This document shows, piece by piece, positions 23,136-32,754 of a stretch of 64,000 nt of DNA. How positions within the stretch are numbered: position 1 is the stretch's first letter; each line of letters starts with the position of its first letter. The translations under genes were made by a program, and so were the position numbers. Origin of the DNA: Thozetella sp. PMI_491 (lineage: Eukaryota; Ascomycota; Sordariomycetes; Chaetosphaeriales; Chaetosphaeriaceae); contig MU270074.1 of the NCBI GenBank assembly GCA_021432635.1, forward strand, positions 317,780 through 381,779, read 5' to 3'. Under the pieces are notes generated by a model that had not been told where the DNA came from, searched no databases, and saw nothing but the letters and a program-made list of their open reading frames with translations.

Positions 23136-23300
23136 ATGAGATGCCTTGCTGAGCCAGCCCAAGTCCGTCCAACACACACCCAGCTCGTTCTGGGCCAGAA
23201 AACTGAGCCGTCCAAGCATCACTCAAGAGCCGTCGCCGCCGAAGAGAGAGATGGACTGGCGCAGGTTTCACGGCTTCGGCGACGACAAACCGCGTCGTAA
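23136..23300 (+). promoter_or_regulatory. Overlapping upstream ORF
   Basis: A 54-codon frame starts at ATG 23136 and ends at TAA 23298-23300, past the proposed main start at 23251 and in another frame. If the transcript starts upstream, ribosomes using it would miss the main ATG, so it could lower translation. A second upstream ATG lies at 23141. Transcript start is unknown. Confidence 0.35.
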
Positions 23301-24279
23301 CCATTCCCCAGCCAAACCCATCCCAAGAGGGTCGCGAAAGGACGATGTCAACACTCCTCAGGGCTCTGACGCTATCATTTTCGACTCGCCTCAGAGCAAT
23401 GGAGACGGCAGCCACGATTCACCATCTTCACGCCAAAGCTCAGGTCTCACAGGCAGTAGACCTCGCGTGTTCACAGGATATGGGCTCGACAAGGAGAAGG
23501 CGAGTGGCAGCAACGATATCCCCTACCCCAATTTCCCACGCATCGATGTCGCTATCCATGACTTGGGTAACGAACTTTATATCGCCTTAAGGGAGTACCA
23601 AGGGCTTGTTGTTGAGTTTGAGAATGCTGTCGCTCCGATCAAGAATTGGGCCGAGGCTTCCACCCTGGATAAGATTTGGACCAACCTGATCGATAAGGTC
23701 GGCAAGGCGGAGGAGCGCCGGAACAGGACGGCCCAGGTCACCACGCTGCGCATAGCGGGATGCAAGCAGATCTTAGCAGGCTGTCTCGAGAATGTCAACA
23801 CGGAACGGAACAAACGAGTTAGAAAGGAGCGGGACTGGGAAGAGGAAGACAAGGCTCGTATGGCGGAGAAGCTCATCGTTCACTGCCACGGGATCATCGA
23901 TGTTTCTCGTGACGCCCTTCATAATCGCCAGGCCTGCGACTACTTCATCCATGAGCTTCAGGATGCCACAGCCATGCTGAGCAACAAGAGACACGTGTGG
24001 ATCAGCGAGGCAACCATCAAGGCCGTTGACAAAGTGAAAAGCCTCAGCACTGGGGACAGAGCCGGCAGCTCGAGAGGCCTTGCACTGAGCGAGACGGATG
24101 AGCATGCCACCCGAGGCGGCCGGTTTAGAAACACTGAGTCGGGAGCGAGCTTCACAACTGGCAGTAGTTATGAAAGTGAGGCTGGGCCAGTCGACAACAA
24201 CACGAACGACGGCACTGTTTTCAGGGAGTCGGCCACTACTGGTGCTGAGAAGGTAGTTGATGCCAAACGCGGATGGTGA
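23251..24279 (+). CDS. Unrecognised fungal protein, mostly helical
   Basis: Single open frame of 342 residues from the first in-frame ATG (MDWRRFHGFGDDKP); the frame is open further upstream but without ATG, so a spliced 5' exon is possible. Residues 1-90 are basic and Ser/Pro-rich (disordered). About 95-265 look folded and alpha-helical (YPNFPRIDVAIHDLGNEL, LIDKVGKAEERRNR, MAEKLIVHCHGIIDVSRDAL). The tail (about 270-342) is again Ser/Thr/Gly-rich. No signal peptide, membrane segment or catalytic motif is visible. I do not recognise the family and propose no function. The long frame and coherent hydrophobic pattern support a real gene. Confidence 0.65.
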   Translation: MDWRRFHGFGDDKPRRNHSPAKPIPRGSRKDDVNTPQGSDAIIFDSPQSNGDGSHDSPSSRQSSGLTGSRPRVFTGYGLDKEKASGSNDIPYPNFPRIDVAIHDLGNELYIALREYQGLVVEFENAVAPIKNWAEASTLDKIWTNLIDKVGKAEERRNRTAQVTTLRIAGCKQILAGCLENVNTERNKRVRKERDWEEEDKARMAEKLIVHCHGIIDVSRDALHNRQACDYFIHELQDATAMLSNKRHVWISEATIKAVDKVKSLSTGDRAGSSRGLALSETDEHATRGGRFRNTESGASFTTGSSYESEAGPVDNNTNDGTVFRESATTGAEKVVDAKRGW

Positions 24280-25637
24280 TCTACCCATGGACATCACCGG
24301 TTGCCTGGAGCATACGAAAGGACCAGGAAATGCAGAAATCAAGTCGGACCATTGGGGCACACTTGTCTTTATTTCTATGGAGTACCGAATGCCCCGGAGC
24401 TGCTGAAGGTTGACGGACCAAGACGGAGCAGGACGCGTCGGCTACTGCGATTAAGCAGTGATCTTAGGCCAAAGAAAGGCATATTCATTCGTTAGTAGCA
24501 TCCTTGATCGTTGGGGCGGTGTTCAGAATGTACACGTACCTGAGGTGGAAAAAGTTGGTGTGAAGCTCGCCTCTCCAGGATGATCGGAATTGAATTGAGG
24601 CATCTCTTGCGAGACACGACACTGCGGATTGCACTCAAGAGTTTAACTCGATCTTCGCGACGACTCTCCCAGAGGGACCACGGCTCGACGCGTCTTCTCC
24701 TTGCGGGTATACACGCACCGACCGAGGCCCTGCGTTTCTGATGCCAATCGCAGACCTGAAGTCAGGCCAGGCGCTCGCGCGCAGAACCCGTCCTTCTCGC
24801 CCGGAGGCGAGCGACTGCGGTGGGATAGATGAAGAATACTCCGAATTTCTCATATGCATGGAAGGGCGAGAGTCTGCTTGCGCAGTCTCTCCGTTTGTTG
24901 CATAGAACCGCAGTGTTGGAAAGGCGAGCTTCACACGAGGGAAAAAAAGAGAAAAGAGAGAAGAATCTGAATTTCGGTCGAGTGACTGATATGTTCCCAC
25001 AATTGAGGCTCTCCGAAGCCGTCGGGCCAATCAGAGCGCGGCTGATCTTGATTCCAACCTTTCTATGTCTGTCCGTCCGGAGGCGGGGTGTGGAGCTTAC
25101 CCACAAAATTTTGCTGCTAGTCTCTGGACATGGAAGGCAGAAAGTGTTGGACAGGCACAGTGGAAGCGGCCAGGGGCAACAGGGCCGTCAGCCATCCTTC
25201 CCTTGAAGCACAGCAGGGTTCGCAGCGCTTTCCCTCTGTTGCGTCGCACCTTTTCCGCCCTCGAGGCCGCTAGCGGGAAGCCGTTGGGGGGAGGCAACCC
25301 CCTGCCGGCGGCTGGACCGGCTTGCCTAGCTGACGTTTTGGCCGTGAGGGAGAGGCTAGACCGCCTCACAGATACCGTCGATTTTTTCTTTGCGCCGCAA
25401 CTTTGAGCCCTCCTCTCGCTCCACGTAGATAAACTCCTAGGTATCAGGGACTATGGCCAACTAGGACTCGGCCAAATTCCTGCAGCCCTTCCCTTCCGCT
25501 TTAGTCCAAAAACCGAACACTCACTCCCCCCTTTCCCCATTTCCTGTCAACAGCCCCCCTGAGTCAAGTGGAGCAAGAAGGGTAACTATCGTCCCTTGAG
25601 CATTCCCCCCTACCCAGGAAACACCTTCGAGCCACAG
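24280..25637. other. Intergenic, no gene seen
   Basis: About 1.36 kb. Short frames overlap on both strands (for example near 24635-25106) without resemblance to anything known. The part just upstream of 25638 is C/T-rich and probably the methyltransferase promoter. Confidence 0.5.
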
Positions 25638-26772
25638 ATGCGCTCCGCGGCCCAGCCCGAGCAGCTCGTGCAGCTATGGCAGAAGCCTGCTTTTCAAGAA
25701 CTCCTTGAGTGTCTCAACAAGCTCCGCCAAGAACCCCCCGTCTGGAATCTCAACGCCACTCGCTCGGAAATACTCGAGGAGCAGGAGTCAACCGCCCACT
25801 CCCGGCGAGAGATTAACCTGTACCTCTCCAACATCATCAAGAGCGGCCTGGCATGGATTGAGAATGAGGACGATAGAGAAGAAATATGGACCGAGGCGAG
25901 CAAGCGCATGTCAGAACGTTGCGGAAGGACAGGTACGCAGCTATCCGATCCGTCAGAGCGACAATCTTGCACTCGCATACTGACGAACCCAAAGCGATGG
26001 GGGAGATCACTCGGCGGTGGCCCTTTGCCGGCCCCGGGTATACACATTTTGATCTGACCCTCCGAGAGCCGCCATTGACTGGCGACTCACCTGGCCTCAA
26101 AACGTGGGCTTCGTCTTATCTGCTCGCTCTCCACCTCCATCAGTTTGCCTCCCGGTCTCTGGCACATCTATTTCCTACTTCCGGTCCCGTGCTCGAACTC
26201 GGCTCCGGCACCGGACTGCTTGGCCTAGCAGCCGCCTGTGTGTGGCAAACCAGCGTTATTCTGACCGACTTGCCCCTCATTATGGAAAACCTGAGACATA
26301 ACGTCGAGGCAAACCGTGTCAATACTGAATCATGCGGTGGCCATGTCGAAGCGGCGACTCTGACCTGGGGTGGGGCCGAGGATGAGACCGATGCCCGGTT
26401 CCGGGCGCCGCACCAGTTCAAGGTACGCAGCGAGCGCTTGGGCCTCCACGACGTAACTACTGATCCGGAGCATAGATTGCCATTATGGCAGACGTATTGT
26501 ACGATGATGACCACCCCGATCTTCTGGCATCGGCGGTTGATGAGCAGCTTTCGCTTGACGGCGAGTCGCGAGTGCTCGCCATGGTTCCACTCCGGGATGC
26601 CAACGCGGACCGCCTGTTGCTAGCCTTCAGGGAAGCAATGGCTGCGAAGAATGTCCCCATGGCCTGCATTGAAGAGGCCACTCTAATCGGCCAAGACGAC
26701 TGGGGCAGCGGAGAAGAGGAGGCTAGAGTTGAATGCTGGTGGGGCGTCTTCCAACGCCAATGCTCGAAATAG
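25638..26772 (+). CDS. EFM2: EFM2-like protein lysine methyltransferase (methyltransferase family 16)
   Basis: Seven-beta-strand SAM-dependent methyltransferase; yeast Efm2 modifies translation elongation factors eEF2/eEF3 in the cytosol. Exons 25638-25932, 25995-26422 and 26476-26772 give 339 residues. Seen: a helical N-terminal part ending in SKRMSERCGRTA, the region GLKTWASSYLLA, SAM motif I VLELGSGTGLLGLAAA, post-I acidic segment VILTDLPLIMENLRHNV, then after intron 2 IAIMADVLYDDDHPDLLASAV (motif II region) and a C-terminal strand EARVECWWGVF. Introns are 62 and 53 nt with GTACGC donors. The start at 25638 is the first in-frame ATG (MRSAAQPEQL); an upstream exon cannot be ruled out since the yeast protein is longer (about 420). 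Family is firm; the exact substrate is inferred from similarity of the CGRTA and GLKTW motifs. Confidence 0.8.
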
Positions 26773-28487
26773 AGGCCCGAGTAGAACCGGAGGTTCGTTT
26801 TAGACTAGACCTAGACTAGACCTAGACTAGACCTAGAGTTAGAATTTGCCCTGGCATAGAGACTCACATAGAGCTAGGAGTCACATACTGAATAGTGTGG
26901 CATACATACTACGCCGCTGTAGCTAGTTGGGCTTGACCAAATCGTGCTAAGACGCTAGGCATGGGAGAGTTGCATCGCTACGTTGGCTCCTCTCGGCGCT
27001 TTCGACAGACGGGTGCATACTCCGGAACAGGCATTTCGTAAGTTTCGAATTGGATGATAAGAGACTGTGTTTCCTGGTCACAGATCATGCATCCCCTGCG
27101 TGACTGCGATAACCCTTGGTTACCCCTGACGTCAATATCAGCCATGTGTTGGAAGTAACCTACACGTGATAAGAGCCGCTCCACACTTCCCCGTATTACT
27201 TTTGATATCGGTTCACTTGTAATGTGGTATTGTGTTAGCATGGGCAATGCAATCACACCCGCGGTGTCTAAGCTAGTCTTGGTTGACATGTCTTTCTAGA
27301 CAACAACACCTCTTGTCGTACAACACTGGACTGGATCCATAGCGACATCGAGCAGGCGAATAGAAGTCGCCGTGATATCCATTAAATTAGTGAGTATTTA
27401 ATCACAGGAATGTCAGACGGATGAAAAAATGGAGGTCTGTCACACACTGCCCCTGTCGAGGCGCCACCGTCATGTGGTACATGGCAAACAAGAGCCTTAA
27501 TCACCCAAGCCCAACTTGTCACCTTGATCTTAACTTCAAGTAGAAACGAGTCACCATCACCTATTCACATCCCATTGTGCGTGCCAAAAAAGCCTTTTGC
27601 TTCGCCGTCTCAAGTGCGCTGCCTCATCACCGCGTTCCCTCGCATACATCACCTTAGCTCACCAATGCCACCACGGTAGCTTATAACATCTATTTAAACC
27701 CTACCAAACTTCGACGTCATAGCTACTAAATTTGGAATTAGAAAACGGCAAAGGATAGGACAACCAACTCTATGTGAAAGGAGGTGAATCGCTCACAAGG
27801 GGCGTCCCCATCAGCCCCAGAGAAGTTCACAGCCACTCACAACAACACTCCGGCGACAACTGTCTTCTACCCGTCCACTCCATGTCATTTACTATACCTA
27901 GTACTCAAAACAGCCTACTCACTTGCGGTTAAAGGTTACGTAAGCCTCGCTGGACAGCAGTGCCACTACTGACCGGGAACACGCTTTCAGCACCTCCTAG
28001 CGGGAGGGGAAAACGATAAGAAGACTTGCAGCTCCCATGGACGACCTCTTGCTTTAACCTTCATCCCTCTCCATTCTATCTTCCTAACTTTAAAGGACAA
28101 GGTTCAGATCATAGGACAGATTTCAAGCCGGCGTCACGCCAAAGAGGAAGAAACTCTTTCAGACAAACCCTGCTCATTACCGAATAGTACGCATAGAAGT
28201 GCCAATACCTGACCACCACAGACTCTGCCGCATGTAATCCAGGGATCACTTAAAAACTAGCCTGGTATATGAAAACATCTACGAAGTCTTACGGAGATCA
28301 ATACATCGCTTCTATACGCCACTTTCAAGGAAGTCTTTCTGGTGTAAGTGGTTCTCTACACAAGCCAAACAGCATGGAGCTCGCACATGAAGAGAGGAAG
28401 AGCGGTACAGGCTTTCTCTTACCCATTTCTCTGTATGGTCAAAATAGATTCACTATTCTAATATGCATCTCTAGGCACGAGGCCAAC
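26773..28487. other. Intergenic, AT-richer, no gene seen
   Basis: About 1.7 kb with visibly lower GC than the flanks. No convincing frame; a 103-codon minus frame (26978-27289) lacks resemblance. The C/A-rich stretch at 27800-27900 has no structure I can name. Confidence 0.5.
26801..26837. repeat. 11-nt tandem repeat, unit TAGACTAGACC
   Basis: Three exact copies of TAGACTAGACC plus a partial fourth, about 30 nt after the methyltransferase stop codon, so probably inside its 3' UTR. Confidence 0.85.
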
Positions 28488-29927
28488 ATGTCGATTTCAC
28501 GTCGATACACGACTGAGCATGTCTTCTTTGTTCTTGATTTGCTGGTTAAAAGGGTACCAAGGAATGAGATTGTCGATGCTTTCAACAAAAAATTCAATGC
28601 TACCGGCAAGCTCGGCTTTGAGTTTGGGCCTAAGCAGGTCAAATATATCAAAGCAGCTTATGGAAAGCACCCAGACTATGGGTATGTGTTCTGTTTACTC
28701 ATGGGCATGGAACCGTGGCTGCAATGCAACCGGACTCTTCGAGTCCTTCAACCTCTACGGTTTCTCTTCTGCCCATCTCGCTGTCACAGGTCCTTATAGT
28801 GACATAAATACTAACTAGTCATTATACTTAGCTATCCGTTCTTGACCGAGGCAGACAAGAAATGGTGTGAAGAGAACCCTGAAACGCCAGGGGATGACGA
28901 TCGGGAGAGCCAGGCCGGCGAACTGGACAGTATACATGGCGATGCTCGTCTACAGCCACTTCCCGTGGTCAGCCAACCTAGCGCATCGCGACAGCCTTTG
29001 CCTCCTATCCAACTCATCAGCAGCGCAGCTGGAGAATGGCCCTCAGGTGCGGCTACTTATATCGCTCAGGACAACCCCTTATGGGGCCCTTCGACTATCC
29101 AGAGCCTTGGAGCCGAGGAGGCAGGGGACCATCTGGATCAAGCCGCGGGAAAGGGCAAGCGTGCTGTCAGTCAGCAGGGCGATGCTTGGCCGCCGCCCCC
29201 TTCCATTGCTCCGGCGGGCATCCAGCGCCCAGATTCAGCCACCACCCAGGGGCAAGGCACTTGGACCTACACTCACCCACCTTGTCTCATCGCCGACGCG
29301 CATCGTCACAACTCCGACGGCAGTGTCACGTTCCAGACGATGGCGCACTTCTTGAGTAGCCACAAGAAACTCCGCGACTTGACTCTACGAGTAGGCGACC
29401 GCGCCGTCGGCTCCCTCTTTCGCCGGATGGTGGCCGAAAGTATCACACCTGTTTGCCCCCCTGTCCCTTCGCACCCGCTTCCTGCCCCCGGAATAGACAA
29501 CAACATGGCTCAAGGCGCTAGGATCGCGGCCAATGTGGCTATTAGGGGTTCGCCGCAGCAGCATCAGTCGGCGGTCCCGAGCATAGCACAGGAACTCCCG
29601 CGACCAACCGCCCCTATGGCCACCATGTCTCCAGTAGGGTTCTCGACGGGCACTGCGAGTATCCCGCCACGGCAACTCGGGACCAGCGAGTCTGGTACCA
29701 AGAGCGGTGTGGCTTCTAGCCGGGCTTCGAGCTCGTTGAGACTACCACCCCCAGCGAGTAGATATACGATTAGCGGCCGCGTACCTACTGCTGCTAGTGG
29801 TGCAACAATGCTAAAAGCGTTGCTGCCCGTGGGCAATCAATCTAGTATTCGACGCACCCCCCTCCCCTCCCGGGGCGGTAGCGTTCCAGAGCCGTCGCCC
29901 GGTAGGGGAGAACATTGGCAGCCGTAA
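28488..29927 (+). CDS. Unrecognised, probably lineage-restricted protein
   Basis: Exons 28488-28681 and 28832-29927, intron 150 nt with a GTATGT donor, CTAAC branch site and TTAG acceptor; 429 residues. The first about 80 residues form a small folded unit: YTTEHVFFVLDLLVKRVPRN, EIVDAFNKKFN, FEFGPKQVKYIKAAYGKHPD, then GYPFLTEADKKW across the splice. This reads as three helices, the last with a spacing like a helix-turn-helix or SANT-type unit, but I cannot assign a family. The rest (about 90-429) is Pro/Ser/Gly/Gln-rich and disordered. A longer frame begins at ATG 28269, but its extra 73 residues look non-coding. Lower GC than its neighbours. A DNA-binding role is only a guess from the short domain plus long disordered tail. 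Confidence 0.6.
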
Positions 29928-30459
29928 GGGTAGTCAAGAGACGTCCAGCTCAACCAACAACCGGCGTCATTTCAGGAGCAAGGATGAAGTACACTACAAG
30001 ATTGAGATGATAAGAGGTTTTTTTTTGGAATTAGGCAGAAGGATAGGGCGGCTCGCTCGTGAAGACCATCGTCTAGCAATCTTCCCCATACACGCATCCT
30101 GTAGTTTTATTAAACTTAGTTCTGCCTGTAAACCCTCCCAGGGCGTCTCTCTTCTTCCGTGCCTATGCTTTTATGAGAACAACGTGCTAACGCCAAGTCA
30201 TGAAACCTTTTATACGTAGGTAGGTTCTAGGACTCCTAATGTGGCGTTGGTCTGTTATAGTCTTTATGTTGTATATAATTAGAGATATACTCGGTCTAAG
30301 CCATCCTTACAAGCAGTTCGCCGAGGCATCAACACGCTTTCCGCTGCCTGTTTTATTTAACCATGATCATCCAGTCTAGGGCTCATGACTCTCGGTTCGG
30401 ACCATAATACCCATGAGACGTTGTGCAATGTGTCGCTAATCATTGAAGAGACAAACCCA
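29928..30459. other. Intergenic, AT-rich, no gene seen
   Basis: 532 nt between converging genes, holding both 3' ends. TATA-like and AATTA-rich stretches around 30270-30290 are typical of 3' processing regions. Confidence 0.5.
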
Positions 30460-32754
30460 TCAAACTTCCTCTTTCTCTATTCTCGGCGACGTCGCTACCT
30501 CGGTGCCAGAGCTCCCGCTGAAGCTTCCGCCAGCCTCGCCCACGCCTTGGTTTAGGGGTCCTCTCCTTCGCCTCTGCTCTTCAACCTTTCTCTCAAGCTC
30601 CTTCTTGCGCTCCTTGAGGGCAATACAGAAGGGAGAGTTGTCGCGAATGTTTTGTCCTTGCCAGATGAAGAGGAATGGAACGCCGGACATGAGCAGACTC
30701 AAGCCTCCAAGGAGGCTGCAAGCTCCGGAAATACCAAGCCTGGCAAACATGGGTGTTGTTGCAAGCGGAAGCACAGTTGCGATCAAGGATCTCGCGCCGC
30801 TTGTAGCCGCAGAAGCTGAGGCAGCAAAGATCTCGTACGCGTCTGTTAGGTAGTTTCTGAAAGTGTAGCGTTAGCGATGTTGGCTGCGTACAGGCAGCGG
30901 TAGGGCACCACGGCAAACCTACAGCAAGGCCATGAAGATAGCCACAAAGCCAAAACCAAATGGTATGCCCGCCAGCATGGGAGCAACGAAGCTGACCTCG
31001 GCGCGGGCTGACCAGCCCAGCCAGAAGAGAGAGATGGCAAACATCGGTCCGCCGATGCACGCGAGCGGAAGTCGGACGTACTCCTCCTTTTGCGTCCATG
31101 GCGCATCGCACGCCCGAGCGCGTGCTAGGAAGTGGTCATACCACCAGAAAAACGGAAGAGCGATCATACTTCCTACACCGATGGCCATGTACGTCAGCCC
31201 GCAAACTCCGGGCGAGAGGCCATACTAGAAGACTGTCAGCCTTATCGGCTTTTAAGGGGAATTTCCGGAGGGTCAAGTCCTGTACCCGGGACAGGACTCA
31301 TGTCAAAGCTTACACAGCCATACGGCTGCTCCTAGGAGGTTCTATAAAGAGAGATAAAGAAGACAGGTATTACTTACGACACCCTGAAAAATGATGGGGA
31401 ACGCCTGAAATGACATGTAAAAGATGGCGTACACGAGCGCCAGGTACACGCACGTCGTGTTAACGAGGGGCTCGAAAGCTATCATGCGCAAGGGCCGCGT
31501 CAGGACGACAGCGGCCAGTTCTGTCAGTGACTTCCTCTCAAGCTCGTGTGGCGCAACCACGCGAGCGTTGGGGTCTGCCTTGCGTATCTTTTTGGCGCGC
31601 CGCAAGAGAAGGACTGGCCCATACGTCTCTGGGAGTGTAGCGAGGATGAGCAGGGAGAAGCCGGCGTAGATTAGACCGATCCAGAAAGACCAGCGCCAGC
31701 CTATGGTCGAAGACGCGAAGCCAGATATCACAGGGGCGAGAAGCGGACCAAAGACAGTCGTCTGCGCAATGATATACGGTCAGCTTTCGGCCAGGTTCCA
31801 GACGCGCCAAATCATCTACGGCAGAAACAGCCATACCGACATGAAGATTGCCATTGCTCGTCCGCGGCTGCGCGCATCACCGTAGATGTCGGCTATAATG
31901 CCCGTGACGACGCCAATCGGGGCGCTTGCGAAAATGCCAGTGAAGAGACGGAAGAAGAGGAAGGCGGCCCAGTTTGGCGAAAGAGCACATGCCAAAGTGC
32001 CTAGGGTGAAGGCGAGAAATGTGTATGCGGTGATGTCTCTCCGGCCGAACTGTTCACTCAGCGGGGCCCAGAGAAAGGGGCCTGCCTAGGGTTAGCAAAC
32101 ATGATCTTGAGCCAGCTCGACCGTAGCACGACAGGTCCTGATCTCTCCAATGGGGCGGCTGCCCGGGGGAACGTCTACAACTTACCCAAAACATATCCTA
32201 CATCGCAATTAGCTCTTGTATCTCTATAATATTAGATACACGCCCACAGCTCACCGATAAGATACGTCGACATGGGGAGGACCTTTTCTTGGTCGGAGGC
32301 GACCCCCCACTCCTTCGCCATGAACGGAATGGCGTTGCTGGGCAAGGAGCTTCCCATAGTCGAGTTGACGATGACGATCATCGTCGTGGTCAAGATCCAT
32401 AACTTCCTCTTCTCGGACCAGCTGTACGGATTCTCAGGATCCTTCTCTTCCCAGGCCACAATGGTCTCCTCGCCATCACTGGCGTCGGTCTGTGAGCCGC
32501 CGCGGGGCGGGCCGGCGCCCACGCCGTTGTCGGCTGCCTCCTCCCTGTATCTTGCCTCCGCGTCCTTCTCGTCTAGGTTGCTGACGATTCTTCCCAAGGG
32601 GCCTTGGCTATCTTTGAACGGACGTGTTGGTTAGTATACACCTTCCGAGTCTCTTTGCTACGCAGTTTCGCGAGGGATTGGTCAAAGAAACAAACTCACG
32701 GCTTCGCCTGGAGGCAAGCGGCTCCCCGATGTCATCTCCGGTTAAGACTAGCAT
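30460..32754 (-). CDS. MFS transporter, DHA1 drug:H+ antiporter type
   Basis: Twelve-helix plasma-membrane antiporter of the family that holds polyamine and fungicide exporters; substrate unknown. Exons: 32754-32700, 32611-32255, 32197-32186, 32081-31837, 31761-31378, 31224-30923, 30856-30460; the sum is 1752 nt, 583 residues. N-terminal tail is acidic (NLDEKDAEARYREE), then DPENPYSWSEKRKLWILTTT leads into TM1. The motif-A region LGPFLWAPLSEQFGRRD is assembled across a 12-nt exon encoding GYVL plus the next exon. Later helices include FGPLLAPVISGF, RWSFWIGLIYAGFSLLILAT and NYLTDAYEIFAAS. The C-terminal tail is basic/coiled (KERKKELERKVEEQRRR). Introns 57-153 nt. The first exon (MLVLTGDDIGEP) is less certain: its acceptor is AAAG and not the usual YAG. 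No biosynthetic genes lie beside it. Confidence 0.85.
32186..32197 (-). other. 12-nt micro-exon of the MFS transporter
   Basis: GATATGTTTTGG between a GATGTAG acceptor and a GTAAGTTG donor. With one flanking base on each side it supplies G-Y-V-L-G, joining MSTYLIG to GPFLWAPLSE. DHA1 proteins normally read Y-x-x-G-x-x-x-G/W-x-P-L-S-E here, so the exon restores the expected sequence. Confidence 0.85.

Larger units (their letters stand above)
12302..23250. other. 10.9-kb region with no convincing gene
   Basis: Between the ELL-like gene and the unrecognised gene at 23251 I find no open frame with family resemblance and no chain of exons. Many 100-260 codon frames exist but overlap on both strands and read as low-complexity, as expected at this GC. 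Visible landmarks are a C17 run (14971-14987), CT-rich tracts (14030-14046, 21142-21160), a T8-AT-A9 palindrome (21162-21180), a TACTCCGTA motif (18616-18624) and one strong GTAAGT donor on the minus strand near 18890. It could hold long UTRs, non-coding RNA or distant regulatory DNA; the sequence alone does not decide. Confidence 0.5.

Noticed and set aside
28269-28487. 73-codon upstream extension of the gene at 28488
   Set aside because: In frame with an ATG, but composition looks non-coding and the folded unit starts right after the ATG at 28488.
30460-32754. MFS transporter as part of a secondary-metabolite cluster
   Set aside because: No biosynthetic enzymes or pathway regulator lie within 15 kb on either side; neighbours are housekeeping or unknown.
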